From Minwuiaceae bacterium (GTDB lineage Bacteria; Pseudomonadota; Alphaproteobacteria; Minwuiales; Minwuiaceae), in the NCBI GenBank assembly GCA_028278525.1, contig JANQEE010000011.1, forward strand, positions 248,001 through 312,000: DNA of 64,000 bases, written 5' to 3'. Shown in pieces: positions 1-9,640 of the stretch (the stretch's first letter is position 1; each line of letters begins with the position of its first letter). The notes under the pieces are model-generated. The model searched no databases, was not told the origin of the DNA, and worked only from the letters and a program-made list of their open reading frames with translations. The translations under genes and the position numbers were made by a program.

Positions 1-1
1 C

Positions 2-127
2 CCATTCAGTGATTCGATGCGGGTGCTGACGTCGATCCAAATCGTGCTCGGTGTCCTGCTCCTCTTGTTCGGCTTCTCCGAAATCATGAGCTACTCACGG
101 GAAAAGCGGCAGTCGCACGACCGATAG
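2..127 (+). CDS. C-terminal fragment of a membrane protein, possibly a two-helix ion channel
   Basis: An open frame enters from the left edge and stops with TAG at 125-127, giving 41 visible residues. They form one hydrophobic helix (VLTSIQIVLGVLLLLFGFSE) followed by a short basic, hydrophilic tail ending SREKRQSHDR. This is what the last pore-lining helix of a small two-helix potassium-channel-like protein looks like, but no selectivity filter is visible because the rest lies outside the window. The membrane character is seen. The channel assignment is a guess. Confidence 0.5.
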   Translation, partial: PFSDSMRVLTSIQIVLGVLLLLFGFSEIMSYSREKRQSHDR

Positions 128-131
128 GCCG

Positions 132-1265
132 CTAGACCATCGTGCGAAGTACATGGAACAGCTTTTCGATATCGGATTGCGCGTTGTAGACGTGCGGCGT
201 CACCCGCATCGAATCCCCACGCACGCTCACATAAACCTTCTCGGCGGCAAGTCGGTCGGCTAGCCCGCCTGGAATTCCGTCGGGGAACCGCAGGCCCAGG
301 AAATGGCCGGCGCGCAGTTTGGGCGGGATTGAGCTCAAGCCCATTTTCGCCGCCTTGGCGGCAATATCGTCCGTCATCGTGCGGAGCGTCTCCTGTATTT
401 CGGGCACGCCCCAAATCAACAACTGTTTGATCGCTTCCATCGCCGGCGGCAACAGGGCGAAGTTCGACCGCTCGCCGACATCGAAGCGCCGCGCGCCTGG
501 CATAAAGCCGTCCTCGTAGTTGACCAGGCCCGAGAAATCCTCGGCGTTGGCTCGGCTCGCCCAGTTATGCTCGATCGGTCGCCCGCTTTGGTGTTGCGCC
601 GCCGCGTAAAGAAACCCGATCGAGTAGGGACCCATCAGCCACTTGTAGCAGGCGGCGGACACGAAGTTCGGTCGGACCGCCTGCACGTCCAGCGGCAGCG
701 CGCCGAGCGACTGGGTGACGTCGAGCACCAGTGCAGCGCCGACCTCGCGCAGCGCGGCGGAAACCTCGACCAGGTCGATAATCCCGCCGTCGGTCCAGTG
801 GCAATGCGGCAAGGCTGCGAATGCCGTATCGGCGCCGATTGACTGCATGATCGCAGCGGTCCAGTCGCCGTCCTCCGGACGCTCGATCGTAACCAGAGTC
901 GCGCCTTTCTCCCGGGCGAGATCGCGCCAAGGATAGACGTTCGAAGGGAACTGTTCCGCCAGCACCAGGATCTTCTGTCCGGGATTGACGACCATGTTGG
1001 CCGCCGCGACGGCCAGTCCGTAGCTTGCCGACGGAATGATCGCGATGTCGTCCGCCGAAGCGTTGATCAGGCGCGAGAAAAGGCCGCGTGCCGCCTCCGT
1101 ATCGCTAAAGAAATCGGCCGGCGAAATGGTCCAGGGTTGGCTCTTGCGGCGCAGACCTGTGTCGCCCGCGCTGGCTGCGGCACGCAGCAACGGCGACATG
1201 TAGGCACAGTTGAAATACGCCACGTCCTCGGGGATGTCGAATAAATCGCGCCGACAGGGAATCAT
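132..1265 (-). CDS. Class V PLP-dependent aminotransferase
   Basis: A 377-residue protein of the aspartate aminotransferase fold, class V group (cysteine desulfurase, isopenicillin N epimerase and kynureninase relatives). The probable PLP lysine is K208 in ACYKWLMGPYSIGFLY, and D182 in LDVTQSLGALPLDV would contact the pyridine nitrogen. The length is typical. It is transcribed away from serC and ends 4 bases from the stop of the preceding plus-strand gene. The ATG start at 1265 is the first in frame and gives the expected N-terminus (ethanolic DLFDIPEDVAYFNCAY-type motif seen in this subgroup). The substrate cannot be told from the sequence. Confidence 0.85.
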   Translation of the reverse strand: MIPCRRDLFDIPEDVAYFNCAYMSPLLRAAASAGDTGLRRKSQPWTISPADFFSDTEAARGLFSRLINASADDIAIIPSASYGLAVAAANMVVNPGQKILVLAEQFPSNVYPWRDLAREKGATLVTIERPEDGDWTAAIMQSIGADTAFAALPHCHWTDGGIIDLVEVSAALREVGAALVLDVTQSLGALPLDVQAVRPNFVSAACYKWLMGPYSIGFLYAAAQHQSGRPIEHNWASRANAEDFSGLVNYEDGFMPGARRFDVGERSNFALLPPAMEAIKQLLIWGVPEIQETLRTMTDDIAAKAAKMGLSSIPPKLRAGHFLGLRFPDGIPGGLADRLAAEKVYVSVRGDSMRVTPHVYNAQSDIEKLFHVLRTMV

Positions 1266-1367
1266 GACAAAATCCAGTCGAATGAAAGACTTAACCCATC
1301 AAAGTTGGCTCTCCATGCGGTGTCAATGGCGACATTGTGCACTGCGACAATTTCGCCGTTGACAGCG

Positions 1368-1437
1368 CCGGGTACGTCCCTAATATCCGCCCCGGGTCAC
1401 GCCCCCCCAACGGGGCGCGCCGTTCTGGAAGGGACGT
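1368..1437 (+). ncRNA. Candidate structured leader of serC (serC RNA motif type)
   Basis: The 70 bases before serC can fold. CCGGG at 1368-1372 pairs with CCCGG at 1391-1395, and CGCCCC at 1400-1405 pairs with GGGGCG at 1412-1417. In addition ACGTCCCT at 1374-1381 is an exact 8-base complement of AGGGACGT at 1430-1437, which contains the Shine-Dalgarno region and abuts the start codon at 1438. A serC RNA motif of unknown ligand is known upstream of serC in Alphaproteobacteria. Placing this leader in that class is inference from position and foldability. I could not run a covariance model. Confidence 0.45.
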
Positions 1438-2607
1438 ATGGCAATGAAACCGACTAAGCGCCCTGCGGCGCCTTACTTTTCGTCTGGGCCCTGCGCCAAG
1501 CGGCCGGGCTGGACATCCGACATACTCGATACCGCGATCATAGGCCGCTCGCATCGCTCGAAACCGGCAAAGGCGAAGCTTTTGGCGGTGATCGACCGGA
1601 CTCGGTCGATCCTCGGCATACCGGACGATTACCGTATCGGCATCGTCCCGGCCTCGGATACCGGCGCCGTCGAAATGGCGATGTGGTCGTTGCTCGGCGC
1701 CCGCGGGGTCGACCTGCTGGCCTGGGAAAGCTTCGGCTCCGGCTGGGTTACGGATGCCGTCAAGCAACTCCGATTGGAGGACGTTCGCCTGCTGGAGACC
1801 GACTATGGCCACCTGCCGGACCTCGGCCAGGTCGATCCGGGCCGCGACACCGTTTTCGTCTGGAACGGCACCACCTCCGGCGTCTGTCTGCCCGACGGAG
1901 ACTGGATTTCGGCGGACCGCGGGGGGTTGACCATTTGCGACGCCACCTCGGCGGCGTTCGCGATGGACCTGCCGTGGGACAAGCTGGATGTGGTTACCTG
2001 GTCTTGGCAGAAGGCGCTGGGTGGCGAGGCGGCGCATGGCATGCTTGTCCTGTCGCCGCGCGCTGTGGAGCGGCTGGAAAGCTACAGCCCGCCCTGGCCG
2101 CTGCCGAAGATCTTCCGCATGACCAAGGGCGGCAAGCTCAACGAAGGTATCTTCCGCGGCGAGACCATCAACACGCCGTCCATGCTCTGCGTCGAGGACG
2201 TCCTGGACGCGCTCGACTGGGCCGAACGGATTGGCGGTTTTCCGGCGATGCGCGCCAGGGCCGAAGGCAATCTTGCGGCGATAGCCGACTGGGTCGCCCG
2301 GTCGCCATGGGCCGATTTCCTGGCCGGCGAGGAGGCGAGCCGCTCCTGCACGTCCGTGTGCCTCAGCTTCGCCGATCCCTGGTTTGCCGGCCTGGCCGAA
2401 GAGGCGAAGGCGTCGGTCGCCAAGCAGGTGGCGGCATTGCTGGAGGAAGAAGCCGTCGCCTACGACATCGGCGGCTACCGCGACGCACCGCCCGGCCTGC
2501 GTATCTGGGCCGGCGCGACGGTGGAACGCGACGACATTGAGGCCTTGCTGCCTTGGCTGGATTGGGCATACGGCGAGGTCAAGACGGCCGTCGCCGAAGC
2601 GGTGTGA
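1438..2607 (+). CDS. serC: Phosphoserine aminotransferase
   Basis: A 389-residue phosphoserine transaminase of the alphaproteobacterial type, which converts 3-phosphohydroxypyruvate and glutamate to phosphoserine in serine synthesis (and 4-phosphoerythronate-derived intermediates in PLP synthesis). The N-terminus [20 protein letters not shown] is characteristic, with the phosphate-binding FSSGPCAK. The PLP lysine is K192 in [21 protein letters not shown] at 1438 follows GAAGGGA at 1428-1434. It lies 10 bases before serA, so the two steps of the phosphorylated serine pathway form one operon. The leader may control translation (see 1368-1437). Confidence 0.95.
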   Translation: MAMKPTKRPAAPYFSSGPCAKRPGWTSDILDTAIIGRSHRSKPAKAKLLAVIDRTRSILGIPDDYRIGIVPASDTGAVEMAMWSLLGARGVDLLAWESFGSGWVTDAVKQLRLEDVRLLETDYGHLPDLGQVDPGRDTVFVWNGTTSGVCLPDGDWISADRGGLTICDATSAAFAMDLPWDKLDVVTWSWQKALGGEAAHGMLVLSPRAVERLESYSPPWPLPKIFRMTKGGKLNEGIFRGETINTPSMLCVEDVLDALDWAERIGGFPAMRARAEGNLAAIADWVARSPWADFLAGEEASRSCTSVCLSFADPWFAGLAEEAKASVAKQVAALLEEEAVAYDIGGYRDAPPGLRIWAGATVERDDIEALLPWLDWAYGEVKTAVAEAV

Positions 2608-2617
2608 GGAGGCGATC

Positions 2618-4195
2618 ATGGTGAAGGTGCTGATTTCCGACAAAATGAGCCCGCTTGCCGCGCAGACGTTTCGCGACCGCGGCATCGAAGTTGACGAGAA
2701 ACCCGGGCTCGACAAGGCGGAGTTGCGCGAGATCATCGGCGACTACGACGGTCTCGCCATCCGGTCGTCGACTAAGGTCAGTGAGAAACTGCTGAGTGTG
2801 GCGACCAACCTGAAGGTCGTCGGGCGGGCCGGTATCGGCGTGGACAATGTTGACCTGCCTGCCGCGACGGCGGCCGGTATCTGCGTGATGAACACACCGT
2901 TCGGCAACTCGATCACCACCGCCGAGCACGCCATTGCGATGATGCTCGCCCTGGCCCGGCAGATCCCCGCGGCGGATCGGTCGACCCAGGCCGGCAAATG
3001 GGAGAAATCCCGTTTCATGGGCGTTGAGTTGTTCAGCAAGACGCTCGGCATCGTCGGCTGTGGAAACATCGGTGCGATCGTTGCCGATCGGGGGATCGGC
3101 CTGCGCATGAAGGTCATCGCCTACGATCCGTTCCTGTCGCCGCAGCGCGCCCACGAGTTGGGCGTCGAGAAGGTTGACCTGGATGCCCTGCTGGCGCGTG
3201 CCGATTTCATCTCCCTGCATACACCGCTGACCGATGCGACGCGAGGCATCATCAATGCCGATGCCCTGGCCAAGACCAAGCCGGGTGTCCGCATCGTCAA
3301 CTGCGCACGCGGCGGGCTGGTGGTGGAGGCGGACCTGAAGGCCGCGTTGGATAGCGGCCATGTTGCCGGGGCCGCTTTGGACGTGTTCGAACAGGAACCG
3401 GCAACGGAAAGCGCCTTGTTCAATATGGAACAGGTGGTGACCACCCCGCATCTCGGCGCCAGCACCGGCGAGGCGCAGGAGAACGTTGCCGTCCAGATCG
3501 CGGAGCAGATGTCGGACTACCTGCTGCTCGACGCTGTGACGAATGCCCTCAATATGGCCTCGGTCACGGCCGAAGAGGCGCCCAAGCTCCAGCCCTACAT
3601 GAAGCTCGCGGACGAGCTCGGCAGCTTTGCCGGCCAGGTGACGGAAACCGGGCTGAAGAAGGTCAAGGTGGAATATGAAGGCCATGTCGCGACCCTCAAC
3701 ACTCAGCCTTTGACGGCCGTTGTACTGCGCGGTCTGCTGGCGCCGCTGATGGACTCGGTCAACATGGTCAATGCGCCCGTCGTGGCCGAGCAGCGCAATA
3801 TCGAGGTGAGTGAGGTCAAACATAACCGGCCGAGCGATTACCAGACCTTGATCCGTGTCACCGTGACGACGGAACGCCGCAGCCGCGATATTGCCGGCAC
3901 GCTGTTCGGCGGCACGCGGCCCCGGGTGGTGCAGGTCAAAGGCATCGACGTGGAGGCGGAACTCGGGCCGCATATGCTCTACATCACCAATGCGGACGAA
4001 CCGGGCTTTATCGGCTCCCTGGGCACGACGCTCGGCGATGGCGGGGTCAATATCGCGACCTTCCATCTGGGCCGTGCCGACCCGGGCGGCGACGCGCTGG
4101 CGCTCATCGAGGTCGACGAGGCGCTGCCGGCATCCGTACTGGATGCCGTCAAGGCGCTGCCCCATGTCCGTCAGATCATTCCGCTGACTTTCTAG
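2618..4195 (+). CDS. serA: D-3-phosphoglycerate dehydrogenase
   Basis: A 525-residue NAD-dependent dehydrogenase that oxidises 3-phosphoglycerate, the first step of serine synthesis. It has the long type I layout: a split substrate domain, a Rossmann domain with G147-x-G149-x-x-G152, catalytic R231, E260 and H278, an intervening allosteric-substrate-binding domain (about 320-450) and a C-terminal ACT domain (about 455-525), which in this family senses serine. Spacing of the catalytic residues matches the Mycobacterium enzyme. An in-frame reading extends upstream into serC, but GAGGAGG at 2606-2612 places the start at ATG 2618. Confidence 0.96.
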   Translation: MVKVLISDKMSPLAAQTFRDRGIEVDEKPGLDKAELREIIGDYDGLAIRSSTKVSEKLLSVATNLKVVGRAGIGVDNVDLPAATAAGICVMNTPFGNSITTAEHAIAMMLALARQIPAADRSTQAGKWEKSRFMGVELFSKTLGIVGCGNIGAIVADRGIGLRMKVIAYDPFLSPQRAHELGVEKVDLDALLARADFISLHTPLTDATRGIINADALAKTKPGVRIVNCARGGLVVEADLKAALDSGHVAGAALDVFEQEPATESALFNMEQVVTTPHLGASTGEAQENVAVQIAEQMSDYLLLDAVTNALNMASVTAEEAPKLQPYMKLADELGSFAGQVTETGLKKVKVEYEGHVATLNTQPLTAVVLRGLLAPLMDSVNMVNAPVVAEQRNIEVSEVKHNRPSDYQTLIRVTVTTERRSRDIAGTLFGGTRPRVVQVKGIDVEAELGPHMLYITNADEPGFIGSLGTTLGDGGVNIATFHLGRADPGGDALALIEVDEALPASVLDAVKALPHVRQIIPLTF

Positions 4196-4283
4196 TTGCT
4201 GGAATGTTTATGGTTTGGTGATTCCCAGTCAACCGGTCTGACTGTTGGCCCGGTGAGGGAAGTGTGATTTAACTCCGGGCGCT

Positions 4284-5423
4284 ATGAACCAGCCGCACCA
4301 CAAGGGCCTGCTGCCGGCCGGCTTGCAGGACGGATTGCCGCCTGATGCCCTGGCCGAGGCAGGGGCGATAGAGCGTCTTTTGACCCATTTCGCGGCGTTC
4401 GGGTATGAGCGCGTGAAACCGCCCATGGTGGAGTTCGAGGAAAGCCTGCTGGCCGGCCCCGGCGCTGCCTTGTCGCCGCAGCTCTTCCGGCTGATGGACC
4501 CGATCTCACAGCGCATGATGGGGGTCAGAGCCGACATCACGCCGCAGATCGCCCGCATTGTCGCGACCCGTCTGAATGCGGCGCCCCGTCCGTTGCGGCT
4601 GTGTTATGCGGGGCAGGTCTTGCGCGTTCGGGGCAGTCAGCTTCGGCCGGAACGCCAGTTCGCGCAGGCCGGCGTCGAGTTGATCGGGGCGACCGCTCTT
4701 GCCGCGGACGCGGAGGTCATATCTCTGGCGGCGGAATCGCTTCAGGCGCTGGGCATCGAACGCCTATCGATCGACCTCACCGTGCCGACGTTGGTTCCGG
4801 CGGTGGCCCGCCATTTCGGGTTCGACGAGGCCACGGCTGCAGATGTCCGCAGGGCCCTGGATCGCAAGGACGCCGGGGCGCTGCAGGCGATAGCCGGCGT
4901 TGGCGATACGCCGCTCGCCGACTTTCTGGCGGCGGGCGGACCGGCAACCGAAGCGGTCGGGCGGCTGTCGAAGATGGATCTCGGTCCGGCCGGCAACGAG
5001 ATGGCGGAAGCACTGGCCGATCTGTTGGGAATGATCCGGCAATCGTTGCCGGCGCTAGAGCTCACTGTCGATCCGGGCGAGTACCGGGGCTTTGAATACC
5101 AAACGGGTATCGCCTTCGCAGTGTTCGCGAAGGGTGTTCGGGGCGAGCTTGGGCGTGGCGGTCGCTACATCATCGATTCCGGGGAACCGGCTACCGGCTT
5201 CACCCTTTATCTCGATTCGTTGATGCGTGCCCTGCCGCAGGAACCGCTACCGCCGCGGCTGTTTTTGCCGGAAGATACCGATCTAAAGGACGCGCGTCGG
5301 CTTCGCGCCGACGGTTGGGTAACGGTTGTCGGGCTGGAGCCGGCGGCGGATGCGAAGGCCGAAGCAAATCGACAAGGCTGCACGCATGTGTGGTCTTCAG
5401 GCAAAATCGAACCGCTGGGCTGA
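4284..5423 (+). CDS. hisZ: ATP phosphoribosyltransferase regulatory subunit HisZ
   Basis: A 379-residue class II histidyl-tRNA-synthetase paralogue. HisZ has no synthetase activity; it binds short-form HisG and makes the first step of histidine synthesis responsive to histidine. Visible are the motif-2-like region with RLCYAGQVLRVRG and the late motif GFEYQTGIAFAVFAKGVRGELGRGGRY, and the anticodon-binding domain is absent, as expected for HisZ. hisG is not adjacent. The gene is followed after 32 bases by purA, a pairing common in Alphaproteobacteria. Confidence 0.93.
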   Translation: MNQPHHKGLLPAGLQDGLPPDALAEAGAIERLLTHFAAFGYERVKPPMVEFEESLLAGPGAALSPQLFRLMDPISQRMMGVRADITPQIARIVATRLNAAPRPLRLCYAGQVLRVRGSQLRPERQFAQAGVELIGATALAADAEVISLAAESLQALGIERLSIDLTVPTLVPAVARHFGFDEATAADVRRALDRKDAGALQAIAGVGDTPLADFLAAGGPATEAVGRLSKMDLGPAGNEMAEALADLLGMIRQSLPALELTVDPGEYRGFEYQTGIAFAVFAKGVRGELGRGGRYIIDSGEPATGFTLYLDSLMRALPQEPLPPRLFLPEDTDLKDARRLRADGWVTVVGLEPAADAKAEANRQGCTHVWSSGKIEPLG

Positions 5424-5455
5424 CCCGGCGCAGGTAACAAAGGACGGGATGGCGC

Positions 5456-6748
5456 ATGGCCAATGTCGCTGTCGTCGGCTCCCAGTGGGGCGACGAGGGA
5501 AAAGGCAAGATCGTTGACTGGTTGTCGGAGCGTGCCGACGTCGTTGTCCGGTTCCAGGGCGGCCACAATGCGGGTCACACCCTGGTCATCGATGGTGCGA
5601 CGTACAAGCTGGCTCTGCTGCCTTCGGGCGTCGTCAGGCCCGGCAAGATGTCGATCATCGGCAACGGCGTTGTGGTGGACCCCTGGGCCTTGCTTCAGGA
5701 GATTTCCACCCTGCAGGACCAGGGTGTCGAGGTTACGCCGGACACTCTGAAGATTGCCGAGAACGCCTGCATCATCCTGCCGCTGCACCGTGAACTGGAT
5801 GCGATGCGGGAGGATGCGAACAGCACCGTCAAGATCGGCACGACGCGGCGTGGTATCGGCCCCGCCTACGAGGACAAGGTGGCGCGCCGCGCCATCCGGA
5901 TCTGCGATCTGGCTGATCGCGCAACCCTCTCCGCCAAGATAGAAGGCATACTGATCCACCATAACGCCTTGCGCCGCGGCCTTGGCCGGGAAGAGGTCGA
6001 TGGAACCGAACTGCTGGACTCGCTTTGCGCGGTAGCGTCGGGAATCCTGCCTTTCGCCGACGCGGTTTGGCACCGGCTGGACGGTCTCCGCCGGTCTGGA
6101 AAACGCATTCTTTTCGAAGGTGCCCAGGGTGCCATGCTGGACGTCGATCACGGTACCTATCCGTTTGTCACGTCGTCGAACACCCTGTCCGGACAGGCGG
6201 CGGTGGGGTCCGGCGTTGGGCCGGGCGTTGTCGGGTTCGGCTTGGGCATCACCAAGGCCTATACAACACGCGTCGGGTCCGGTCCGTTCCCGACCGAACT
6301 GCATAACGATACCGGCCGGGGCCTCGGCGAGCGCGGACGGGAATTCGGCACAAATACCGGCCGGCCGCGGCGATGCGGTTGGTTCGATTCCGTCATGGTG
6401 CGGCAAGCGGTCAAAACCGCCGGGATCGACGGTATCGCTTTGACCAAACTCGATGTCCTCGACGGCATGCCGGAACTCAAGGTGTGCGTGGGTTATTCCC
6501 TGCGGGGTAGCGTGATCGATCGCTTTCCGTCCGCCATGAACGATCAGGCAGCCGTAGAGCCGACATACGAGACCCTGGAAGGCTGGTCGCAAAGCACACG
6601 GGGCGCACGTTCCTGGGCCGATCTGCCGGCGACGGCGATCAAGTACATCAGGCGCGTCGAGGAACTGATCGAGGTGCCGGTCGCCATGCTGTCGACCAGC
6701 CCGGAGCGAGAGGACACCATCCTCGTCCGCGATCCATTTCAGGATTGA
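5456..6748 (+). CDS. purA: Adenylosuccinate synthetase
   Basis: A 430-residue GTP-dependent enzyme that joins IMP and aspartate to adenylosuccinate, the first committed AMP step. The P-loop-like [11 protein letters not shown] (D13, K16) and GGHNAGHT (H41) carry the catalytic residues. [14 protein letters not shown] and [13 protein letters not shown] follow in the usual order, and the C-terminus has the expected base-binding region. Length is standard. ATG at 5456 is preceded by AAGGACGGG. It sits behind hisZ, and the two are probably co-transcribed. Confidence 0.97.
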   Translation: MANVAVVGSQWGDEGKGKIVDWLSERADVVVRFQGGHNAGHTLVIDGATYKLALLPSGVVRPGKMSIIGNGVVVDPWALLQEISTLQDQGVEVTPDTLKIAENACIILPLHRELDAMREDANSTVKIGTTRRGIGPAYEDKVARRAIRICDLADRATLSAKIEGILIHHNALRRGLGREEVDGTELLDSLCAVASGILPFADAVWHRLDGLRRSGKRILFEGAQGAMLDVDHGTYPFVTSSNTLSGQAAVGSGVGPGVVGFGLGITKAYTTRVGSGPFPTELHNDTGRGLGERGREFGTNTGRPRRCGWFDSVMVRQAVKTAGIDGIALTKLDVLDGMPELKVCVGYSLRGSVIDRFPSAMNDQAAVEPTYETLEGWSQSTRGARSWADLPATAIKYIRRVEELIEVPVAMLSTSPEREDTILVRDPFQD

Positions 6749-7025
6749 TCGGAAGCCCTCGCTGCTGTGTCGCTCTTGCCGGTGACAACGGTTTGCCGCG
6801 ACCTGGATTCTAGAAAGGCTTCGGACCGGCTCCGCCTATCCGTATTCGTCGGCAGTCATGCTTATAGTATATTTCTTCTAGGCATAAAGTAAATATTCGT
6901 ATTCGCAGCATCCAATCAAACAATTGAATGACGCGAAAAGTCCTGTATGGCGGGATTTAACCGCGCATTAAGCACGGTCATGGTTCCATTACCTAACTCA
7001 ATTGTCGTTAGTCTTGGAGCGACGG

Positions 7026-9080
7026 ATGGCCGACCTTGCCACGCAAGCTCCGGCGACCAATACAGACGCAAAGACGGATTCTGGCCAGACGGTCATACTG
7101 AATAAGCAGTTCCTGGTCCGGACAAACGAGCGGATACCCTACCTCGACCGCCCGGATTCGGTTGCCTATGCAGCCGAGGATCTTCAATCGCCGGAACGTC
7201 CCGTCTTCGTGCTGGTTTGCGATCCCACGGTTCCGGTCCGTTCGGATCTGCTGACCGGTATGATGCGGCGTGCTTGTCCAAATGTCGTATCGCCGCGCAT
7301 GACAGGCGTGATCAAGCTGCCGGGCCGGAACGATAGCCGTATGGCTATCGTGTTCGAGAAGCCCGGTGGAACACCGGTCTATGACGGGCTCTCGCAAGGC
7401 GGCAAGGTCTTTAGCTGGCAGGATATCGCCAGGACGATCCTCCCCTCCGTTATCGAGGCGCTCGATCAGCTACGCATGCGCGGACTTACGCATCGCGGTG
7501 TTCGGGTAGACAACCTCTACTACACCGATTCCTCGGGAACATCGGTTGTTCTCGGAGAATGCTGCAGTGCGCCGCCAGGGCGCGACCAACCTGCGGTGTA
7601 TGAGCCTTTGACCTCGGCGGCGGCTGACCCGGACGCGCGGGGCGAGGAGACGATAGCGTCCGACCTCTATGCTCTTGGCGTTACCGTGCTGGCTCTGATC
7701 AGCGGCGAGGATCCAGCGCAGGGAAGGGATCCGGCGACTCTGCTCGCGTCGAAGCTGGCGCTAGGCTCCTACGGTGCGTTGGTTGGCTCGCAGCGGTTCG
7801 ATACGGCTCTCAATGCGTTGCTTGTAGGATTGCTGCTCGACGACCCGGAGCGGCGATGGAACCTGGACCGTTTGAGACGGTGGACTGAAGGCCTTTTCGA
7901 TTCGTCGCAGCGCGCCGCCAGTTCCCGTCGTGCGGTGCGCAGTTTCTCGTTTATGGACCAGGAGTACTTTTACCCGGGCTTGCTGGCGATGGCGCTAAGC
8001 CGGCACCCAAACGAAGCCGTCGAAGTCATCGGCCAGGGGCGCGTTGAAAAATGGTTCCGCAACGTCTTGTCCGATACGGGTGGGGCGGACACGGTCAGAG
8101 AGGCTGCCCTGCGGTTCTCCAGCACCGGTGAAAACCGCGTCTCGGCGGAGTTGATTGCCCGGGTATGCCTTGCACTGGACCCTGAGGGCCCGATTCGGTT
8201 CGACCATGTCTCGACCACTGCAAGCGGTGTCGGGTCGGCGCTCGCACAGGCCTTCGCGGATGGCGATCGCAAACGTTTGAAGTCGATGTCCGAACTCTTT
8301 CGGAGCAGCCTGCTGCTCGAGCTTTCCGCGTTGGCTTCCACCGGCGTGAGCCGGATGCTGCCTGTGTATGTCTGCACCGCTTTGCAAAACTACGTCAGGG
8401 ATCGAACCGGCGTCGGCGCGGGGTTGGAGCGGTGCCTGTATGAACTTAACACCGGATTGGCTTGCCAAAGTTCTTTGACGTCAAACGGATGCCCGATTTC
8501 GTTGGCTAGGCTGATGTCCAGTCTGGACCGCGCCGCGGGGGCGGACAGCATGCCCGCGGATGCGCTGCTCGATCGTCACATCGCGGCCTTCATCGCGAGC
8601 CGGGATAAGTCTTTCGAGAAGTACCTGCTGCGCGTCTCCCGCCTACCGCCGGATTCGCCTCTTCGAACCCTTGAGATTGTTAATGTGTTTGCTCGGTTGC
8701 AAAAAGGGCTCAGGACGGGGCCCTTGCATGGGATGACCGCCGCGGCGGCACGAGCCCTGCAGCCGATAATAGACAGACTAAAAAGCACGGTTCGGCGGGA
8801 GGTCTTAACTCGCAACCTCGCGCGTTTGGTCAGCACCGGCGACATCGGCGCTATTTTGTCGGGTCTGGATATTCATCAAGCGGCGAAGACCGATCAGCGC
8901 GAATATGTTGCCGCCGTGGCGTACTTTCAGGCGCTGGGCGAGCGGATAAACCTGCTTCGCAATAACGGCAATTACAGGCTTCTGATGTCGATCCAACAGG
9001 GCTACTGGATCGCAACCCTGCTTGCCTTGATCGGGCTGACGGTAAGTGTGTCGTTTACTGTGTTCGGGTTCGCGGCGTAA
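7026..9080 (+). CDS. Predicted pseudokinase with C-terminal transmembrane anchor
   Basis: A 684-residue protein whose first 270 residues follow the eukaryote-like kinase fold but lack key catalytic residues. The catalytic loop reads THRGVRVDNLYY (about 155-166), so the catalytic Asp of HRD is Gly. The DFG position reads LGE (about 176-178), and no glycine-rich loop or clear VAIK lysine is seen. The structural DLYALGVTVL helix (about 213) is intact. The middle is helical and unrecognised, and one hydrophobic helix ends the protein (YWIATLLALIGLTVSVSF), so the body is cytoplasmic. ATG 7026 has GGAG at 7015-7018; a TTG at 7002 is less likely. It overlaps the next gene by one base. Function is unknown. 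Confidence 0.8.
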   Translation: MADLATQAPATNTDAKTDSGQTVILNKQFLVRTNERIPYLDRPDSVAYAAEDLQSPERPVFVLVCDPTVPVRSDLLTGMMRRACPNVVSPRMTGVIKLPGRNDSRMAIVFEKPGGTPVYDGLSQGGKVFSWQDIARTILPSVIEALDQLRMRGLTHRGVRVDNLYYTDSSGTSVVLGECCSAPPGRDQPAVYEPLTSAAADPDARGEETIASDLYALGVTVLALISGEDPAQGRDPATLLASKLALGSYGALVGSQRFDTALNALLVGLLLDDPERRWNLDRLRRWTEGLFDSSQRAASSRRAVRSFSFMDQEYFYPGLLAMALSRHPNEAVEVIGQGRVEKWFRNVLSDTGGADTVREAALRFSSTGENRVSAELIARVCLALDPEGPIRFDHVSTTASGVGSALAQAFADGDRKRLKSMSELFRSSLLLELSALASTGVSRMLPVYVCTALQNYVRDRTGVGAGLERCLYELNTGLACQSSLTSNGCPISLARLMSSLDRAAGADSMPADALLDRHIAAFIASRDKSFEKYLLRVSRLPPDSPLRTLEIVNVFARLQKGLRTGPLHGMTAAAARALQPIIDRLKSTVRREVLTRNLARLVSTGDIGAILSGLDIHQAAKTDQREYVAAVAYFQALGERINLLRNNGNYRLLMSIQQGYWIATLLALIGLTVSVSFTVFGFAA

Positions 9081-9592
9081 TGAGCGCCAGCGGCGGCAGA
9101 GTTGGCGACAACGCCGGAAAAAAGCCGGGCGGTGCCGGCATCTGGCTAACTATCATCGCCGGCGCCTTGTTGATGCTCATGATGTTTCTGCCCGCTGCCT
9201 TCATCCTGGTATGCATCGGCATGGCGCCTACGGTCGTCGCCATACTGCTCGACGGTAATCGCGGGGCGCGGGCCTTGCCATGCATCGCGGCGCTCAATTT
9301 TGCTGGTGTAATCCCCGTGCTCGCCATGTTGGCTGATCGTGGCCGGTCCGTGTCCGTCGCCATGCAACTGCTGCTTGATGTATTCGTTTGGGGACTGATG
9401 TACGGGGGTGCGGGCGCGGCGGTGTTTCTCTTGTGGTGCTGTCCCATGGTCGTGCGGTCGTGGAACGACACCGTAGCCCGTCGCGATCAGAAGAAAATGG
9501 AACAGATTCGCGAGAAGCTGATCGCGGAATGGGGCAAGCAGATCATCAAGGACGCATCGGAAACCGGGCCAATAGAGGAGACGCCCGGCTAA
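9080..9592 (+). CDS. Small multi-span membrane protein paired with the pseudokinase
   Basis: 170 residues with three or four hydrophobic segments (about 20-45, 45-60, 68-85 and 92-120), then a charged cytoplasmic tail. The start codon overlaps the stop of the pseudokinase gene (TAATG), so the two are translationally coupled and probably work together in the membrane. I do not recognise a family. It converges on rpoH with a 48-base gap. Confidence 0.75.
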   Translation: MSASGGRVGDNAGKKPGGAGIWLTIIAGALLMLMMFLPAAFILVCIGMAPTVVAILLDGNRGARALPCIAALNFAGVIPVLAMLADRGRSVSVAMQLLLDVFVWGLMYGGAGAAVFLLWCCPMVVRSWNDTVARRDQKKMEQIREKLIAEWGKQIIKDASETGPIEETPG

Positions 9593-9640
9593 ATCGTTTC
9601 AGCCGGGCCCAGGGCCGTCATCCGATCGATTGGATTCGCT

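Noticed and set aside
1291..2736. 481-codon open frame on the minus strand over serC
   Set aside because: It is antisense to serC, with arginine- and proline-rich composition and no motif. GC-rich coding DNA gives such shadows.
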